64,000 nucleotides of DNA from Sphingomonas sp. RIT328 (GTDB lineage Bacteria; Pseudomonadota; Alphaproteobacteria; Sphingomonadales; Sphingomonadaceae). Made by a program: the position numbers and the translations under genes. The stretch covers positions 62,001 to 126,000 of the forward strand of contig NZ_JFYV01000056.1 in the NCBI RefSeq assembly GCF_000632225.1. The letters are read 5' to 3'. The notes below the pieces were generated by a model. The model worked only from the letters and a program-made list of their open reading frames with translations, was not told the origin of the DNA and made no database searches. This document shows, piece by piece, positions 60,827 to 64,000 of this stretch (its first letter is position 1; each line of letters opens with the position of its first letter).

Positions 60827-62179
60827 GTGGAAACACGCCAGTGCGACGTGCTGATCATCGGAGCGGGGACCGCCGGCCTCAAGGCCTATAAGGCGGCGGT
60901 CGCGCGCGGCGCCGATACCGTCATCGTCGAGAAAGGTCCCGGCGGGTCGACCTGCACCCGCGTCGGCTGCATGCCGTCGAAGCTGCTGATCGCCGCCGCC
61001 CGCCATGCGCACGAGGCGCGCCGCGCCGCCGAGTTCGGCGTCGTCACCGGTGCGGTGACGATCGACGCCGCGCGCGTCTGGCAGCGTGTCCGCGACGAGC
61101 GCGACCGTTTCGTCGCCGCGGTACTCGACGATTATCACGCCATCCCGGCCGACCACGTCCTCCACGGCACCGGGCGCTTCACTGGCCCGGATACGGTGAC
61201 GACGGACGAGCGAACGATCGTCGCGCGGCAGGGGATCATCATCGCCACCGGCGGCCATCCGATTATCCCCGACGCGCTCGACGCGGTGCGCGACCGGGTC
61301 CACACGCATGAGACGATCTTCGAGATCGACGGCCTGCCGCAGCGCCTCGCGGTGTTCGGCGCCGGCCCGCTCGGCCTCGAGCTCGCCCAGGCGTTCGCGC
61401 GGCTCGGCAGCGAAGTGACGGTGATCGACAGCGGCGACACCGTCGGCGGACTCGACGATCCGGAGGCGAACACGCTCGCGCTCGCCGCGCTGCGCAAGGA
61501 GATGCGCATCGAGCTCGGCGTCGATGCCAGCGCGCAGCCGGGTGACGACGGCGCCTGCATCCGCTGGGACGGCGGCAGCGTCACCGTCGACCTGATCCTC
61601 GCCGCGACCGGACGGCCGCCGACGCTCGACGCGCTCGCCCTCGACGCCACCGGCATCGCGCGCGACGACCACGGTACGCCGCCCTTCGATAAAAGTACCC
61701 GCCGCTGTGGCGACAGCCGTATCTTCATCGCCGGTGACGCCAATGCCTGGCGCCCGGTGCTGCACGAGGCGGCGCGCGGCGGGCGGATCGCCGGCGACGT
61801 CGCCGCGGGCGGACCACCGGCGCGGGAGATCCCCTCGCTCGCCATCGCCTTCACCGAGCCCAATATCGTCTCGGTCGGCACGCGCTTCGACGCGCTGCCC
61901 GACGGTGCCCGGATCGGCAGCGCCACGGTCGAGGACAATGGCCGGGCGACCGCGGACGGCCGCTCCGACGGCATCGTCCGCCTCTATGCCGACGCCGACG
62001 GCCTGCTGATCGGCGCGACGATCGTCGCGCCGGAGGGCGAGCATCTCGGCCATCTGGTCGCACTGGCGATCGATCGCGGCACCGACATCGCCACCTTCGC
62101 CGACCAGCCCTGGTATCACCCGACCGTCGAGGAGCTGTTGCAGAGCGCCGCGCGCGATCTGCTCGGCACCGACGCCTGA
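60827..62179 (+). CDS. FAD-dependent pyridine nucleotide-disulfide reductase
   Basis: The 450-residue protein has FAD-binding CDVLIIGAGTAGLKAYKAAV, the redox-active pair in CTRVGCMPSK (CxxxxC), the NAD-binding LAVFGAGPLGLELAQAF, the second FAD motif RIFIAGDANAWRPV, and the C-terminal HPTVEELLQ with the catalytic His and Glu. It resembles dihydrolipoamide dehydrogenase, but it is not next to 2-oxoacid dehydrogenase genes, so another disulfide substrate is possible. The GTG at 60827 follows GAGGAGA; 39 upstream codons are excluded. Confidence 0.85.
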   Translation: METRQCDVLIIGAGTAGLKAYKAAVARGADTVIVEKGPGGSTCTRVGCMPSKLLIAAARHAHEARRAAEFGVVTGAVTIDAARVWQRVRDERDRFVAAVLDDYHAIPADHVLHGTGRFTGPDTVTTDERTIVARQGIIIATGGHPIIPDALDAVRDRVHTHETIFEIDGLPQRLAVFGAGPLGLELAQAFARLGSEVTVIDSGDTVGGLDDPEANTLALAALRKEMRIELGVDASAQPGDDGACIRWDGGSVTVDLILAATGRPPTLDALALDATGIARDDHGTPPFDKSTRRCGDSRIFIAGDANAWRPVLHEAARGGRIAGDVAAGGPPAREIPSLAIAFTEPNIVSVGTRFDALPDGARIGSATVEDNGRATADGRSDGIVRLYADADGLLIGATIVAPEGEHLGHLVALAIDRGTDIATFADQPWYHPTVEELLQSAARDLLGTDA

Positions 62180-62242
62180 GCCGATGATGCGCGTCATGGC
62201 GCTCGTCTGCGCCCCGGCCTTCCACTGGAGGGAAAGAGACTC

Positions 62243-63592
62243 ATGATCCGACCGACGCTGCTGATGCTCCACGCCCTCGGTGCGAGCGGCGACGAATGGC
62301 GGCAGGTGCGCGAGCGCCTGCCCGATTACGACTGCGTGGCGCTCGATCTGCCGGGCTTCGGCGCCGCCGCCGGTCAGGGTCATGCCGATGTCGTGACGAT
62401 GGCGGACCAGCTTGCCGACGCGATCCGCGCCAGCGGTGCGCCGGCCTGCATCCTCGTCGGCCACAGCATGGGCGGCAAGATGGCGACGCTCGTCGCCGCG
62501 CGCGCCGCGGCGGGCGAATACGGCCTGTCGCGCCTGCTCGGCGTCGTGCTGGTCGCCGCCTCGCCGCCCTCGCCCGAGCCGATGGACGAGGCGCGCCGCG
62601 CGCAGATGCTCGGATGGTGCGCCGATGGCGCGATCGACCGCGACGCGGCGGAGACCTTCGTCGACGCCAATACCGCCGCGCGCCTGCCCGACCCGTTGCG
62701 TGAGGCGGCGATCGCCGACGTGCGGCGCTCCGCCCCGGAGGCGTGGATCGCGTGGCTCGAACGCGGCAGCCGCGAGGATTGGAACGCGGACATCGGTCCC
62801 ATCGCCATGCCCGCGCTGATCGTCGCGGGCAGCGACGACGGCGACCTCGGCGAGGCGGCGCAGCGGCGACTCAACCAGCCCCTCTACGAGGAAGCGGAGG
62901 TCGCGGTCGTCGCCGACGCCGCGCACCTCATCCCCTACGAACAGCCGGACGCGCTTGCGGCGCTGATCGACGGCTTCGCAACCGGCCTCGCCGCGAGCGT
63001 GCTGCCGCGCGCCTTCGCCGATCTGCTCGGCTCCGCCCGGGTCAGCCGCCGCACCCGCGCGGCGATGCTTGCCCGGCTGCGTCCGCCGCGCCCGAGCGAC
63101 TGGAGCGCGGCGCAGCATGCGACGATCGTGGCGCTGACCGGTCAGATCCTTCCCGACCTCGCCGATGCCGACGATCTCGCCCGGCGCGTCGAGGCGAGCA
63201 TCGGCGATGGTGGCGGTGACGGCTGGCGGTTCGACAGCCTGCCGCCCGATCGCATCGCCTGGGTTCGCGGCCTCGCGACGCTCGATACGGTCACCGGCGG
63301 CTTTGCGGCGCTCGACCGCTCCGTCCAGGCGGACTGGCTCGATCGGCTCGCCGCGGGCGAGGTGGGATGTGACGACGATGGCCGCCACCTCTCGCCCGCG
63401 CAGATGGCCCTGTGGTTCGAGGATGTCCGTGCCGAGGTGGTGCGCAGCTGGGTCGCCCTGCCCGCGACGATGGCGGCGATCGGCTATGACGGCTTTGCGG
63501 TCGGCGGCGATGGCCCGCGCAAACAGGGCTATGTCCGCACCCAGGCCGACACGGTCGAAGCCTGGCAGGTGCAGTCGGAGGCGGTGGCATGA
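62243..63592 (+). CDS. Alpha/beta hydrolase fused to a gluconate dehydrogenase subunit 3-like domain
   Basis: The 449-residue protein joins two parts. Residues about 1-250 are an alpha/beta hydrolase with LLMLHALGASGDEW, nucleophile Ser in LVGHSMGGKMATLV and a His in ADAAHLIPYEQP. Residues about 255-449 have no hydrolase features and resemble gluconate 2-dehydrogenase subunit 3: ATIVALTGQILPDLADAD, GLATLDTVTGGFAALD, and ALWFEDVRAEVVRSWVALP. The GMC oxidoreductase encoded next would be the partner catalytic subunit. The ATG at 62243 follows GGAGGG. The stop overlaps the next start. The second domain is a pattern-based inference. Confidence 0.75.
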   Translation: MIRPTLLMLHALGASGDEWRQVRERLPDYDCVALDLPGFGAAAGQGHADVVTMADQLADAIRASGAPACILVGHSMGGKMATLVAARAAAGEYGLSRLLGVVLVAASPPSPEPMDEARRAQMLGWCADGAIDRDAAETFVDANTAARLPDPLREAAIADVRRSAPEAWIAWLERGSREDWNADIGPIAMPALIVAGSDDGDLGEAAQRRLNQPLYEEAEVAVVADAAHLIPYEQPDALAALIDGFATGLAASVLPRAFADLLGSARVSRRTRAAMLARLRPPRPSDWSAAQHATIVALTGQILPDLADADDLARRVEASIGDGGGDGWRFDSLPPDRIAWVRGLATLDTVTGGFAALDRSVQADWLDRLAAGEVGCDDDGRHLSPAQMALWFEDVRAEVVRSWVALPATMAAIGYDGFAVGGDGPRKQGYVRTQADTVEAWQVQSEAVA

Positions 63593-64000
63593 CGGGCACG
63601 CACCACGACTGTCGCGATACGGTCGATGCGGTGGTGATCGGCACCGGTGCCGGCGGCGCGCCGCTTGCGGCACGGCTGGCCGCGGCGGGCCTGTCGGTGG
63701 TCGCGCTCGAGGCGGGGCGCGCCTTCCGGCCCGACGAGCATGTCGCCGACGAACTGGCCGCCGACATCTATTGGATGGAGGAGCGGCTGAGCGGCGGCGC
63801 GACGCCGACCGCGTTCGGATCGAACAATTCGGGGATGGGCGTCGGCGGGTCGATGCTCCACTGGGGCGCCTTCTGCCCGCGCCCCGATCCGCGCGACCTG
63901 CAGCTGAAGACGCTGACCGGCGAAGGCGCGGACTGGCCCGTGCCGCATGACGACCTTATCCGCTATATCGAGGAGGTCGAGGGCTTCACCGGCGTCTCCG
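63589..64000 (+). CDS. GMC-type dehydrogenase large subunit (N-terminal part)
   Basis: The first 137 codons are in the window. They carry the FAD-binding AVVIGTGAGGAPLAARLAAAG and ALEAGRAF, and the downstream GMC-type motif MGVGGSMLHWGAFCPRP. This is the pattern of gluconate/sugar dehydrogenase flavoprotein subunits. The ATG at 63589 overlaps the hydrolase fusion stop. The substrate cannot be told from this part. Confidence 0.85.
   Translation, partial: MTGTHHDCRDTVDAVVIGTGAGGAPLAARLAAAGLSVVALEAGRAFRPDEHVADELAADIYWMEERLSGGATPTAFGSNNSGMGVGGSMLHWGAFCPRPDPRDLQLKTLTGEGADWPVPHDDLIRYIEEVEGFTGVS

Noticed and set aside
60827..62179. Dihydrolipoamide dehydrogenase (lpd) of a 2-oxoacid complex
   Set aside because: The fold and motifs fit, but no E1 or E2 genes are near, so the specific name was withheld.

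Overview
The window is GC-rich DNA with alphaproteobacterial gene content and reads as chromosome from a sphingomonad (Sphingomonas-like). The pointers are the flagellar regulators FlbT and FlaF, a DUF6468/MotE-type pair after fliM, an NDP-forming feruloyl-CoA synthetase of the FerA type, LOV and HWE kinases, and a FATGUY-like single-domain response regulator. The species assignment is an inference. No tRNA, rRNA, insertion sequence or CRISPR array was seen.

Region 1 (1-26.3 kb) is a flagellar cluster built from several divergent and convergent units. They are flgF-flgG (-); fliL-fliM-DUF6468-motE-like (+); a FliL-like secreted protein (-); a small membrane protein and a helical-repeat protein (+); flgE-flgK-flgL (-); flbT-fliI-fliJ-like-lytic transglycosylase (+); a sigma-70-family factor (+); flaF (-); motA-cheY-motB-FliL-like (+); fliN-fliO-fliP (-); flgC-fliE-fliQ-fliR-flhB (+); and flgI-flgJ(rod binding)-flgN-like (+). 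Many of these units start downstream of the same CCTATAAT/CCTATAAA element. Flagellin, fliF, fliG, flhA, flgB, flgD and flgH are not in the window.

Region 2 (26.3-34.6 kb) holds a two-HTH XRE regulator divergent from a potassium-channel-like protein. It is followed by a five-gene minus-strand unit: DUF2721, DUF4337, a 1335-residue Pls/PosA-type nonribosomal peptide synthetase, a phosphopantetheinyl transferase and a GNAT acetyltransferase. This looks like a self-contained system for making an amino-acid homopolymer or short oligomer. Its product is unknown, and it is the best candidate here for an undescribed system.

Region 3 (34.9-41.4 kb) is a sensory block: a PAS/GAF hybrid kinase, a LOV hybrid kinase with an EcfG-type promoter, a 53-residue protein, a LOV-PAS-HWE kinase and a single-domain response regulator. 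It probably feeds blue-light or redox input into the general stress response.

Region 4 (41.4-58.3 kb) is a colinear catabolic block for lignin-type aromatics, almost all on the minus strand. Ferulate is processed by FerA, FerB and Vdh to vanillate, and vanillate by VanA to protocatechuate. PobA converts 4-hydroxybenzoate to protocatechuate. PcaGH, PcaB, PcaDC, PcaIJ and PcaF then take protocatechuate through the 3,4-cleavage beta-ketoadipate route. Regulators are FerC-like, a second MarR protein next to vanA, and a divergent AraC-type PobR. A VanB reductase is not present.

Region 5 (58.4-64.0 kb, +) has an acyltransferase-3 membrane protein, a membrane-anchored esterase, a flavin disulfide reductase, an alpha/beta hydrolase fused to a gluconate-dehydrogenase-subunit-3-like domain, and the start of a GMC-type dehydrogenase that runs off the window.
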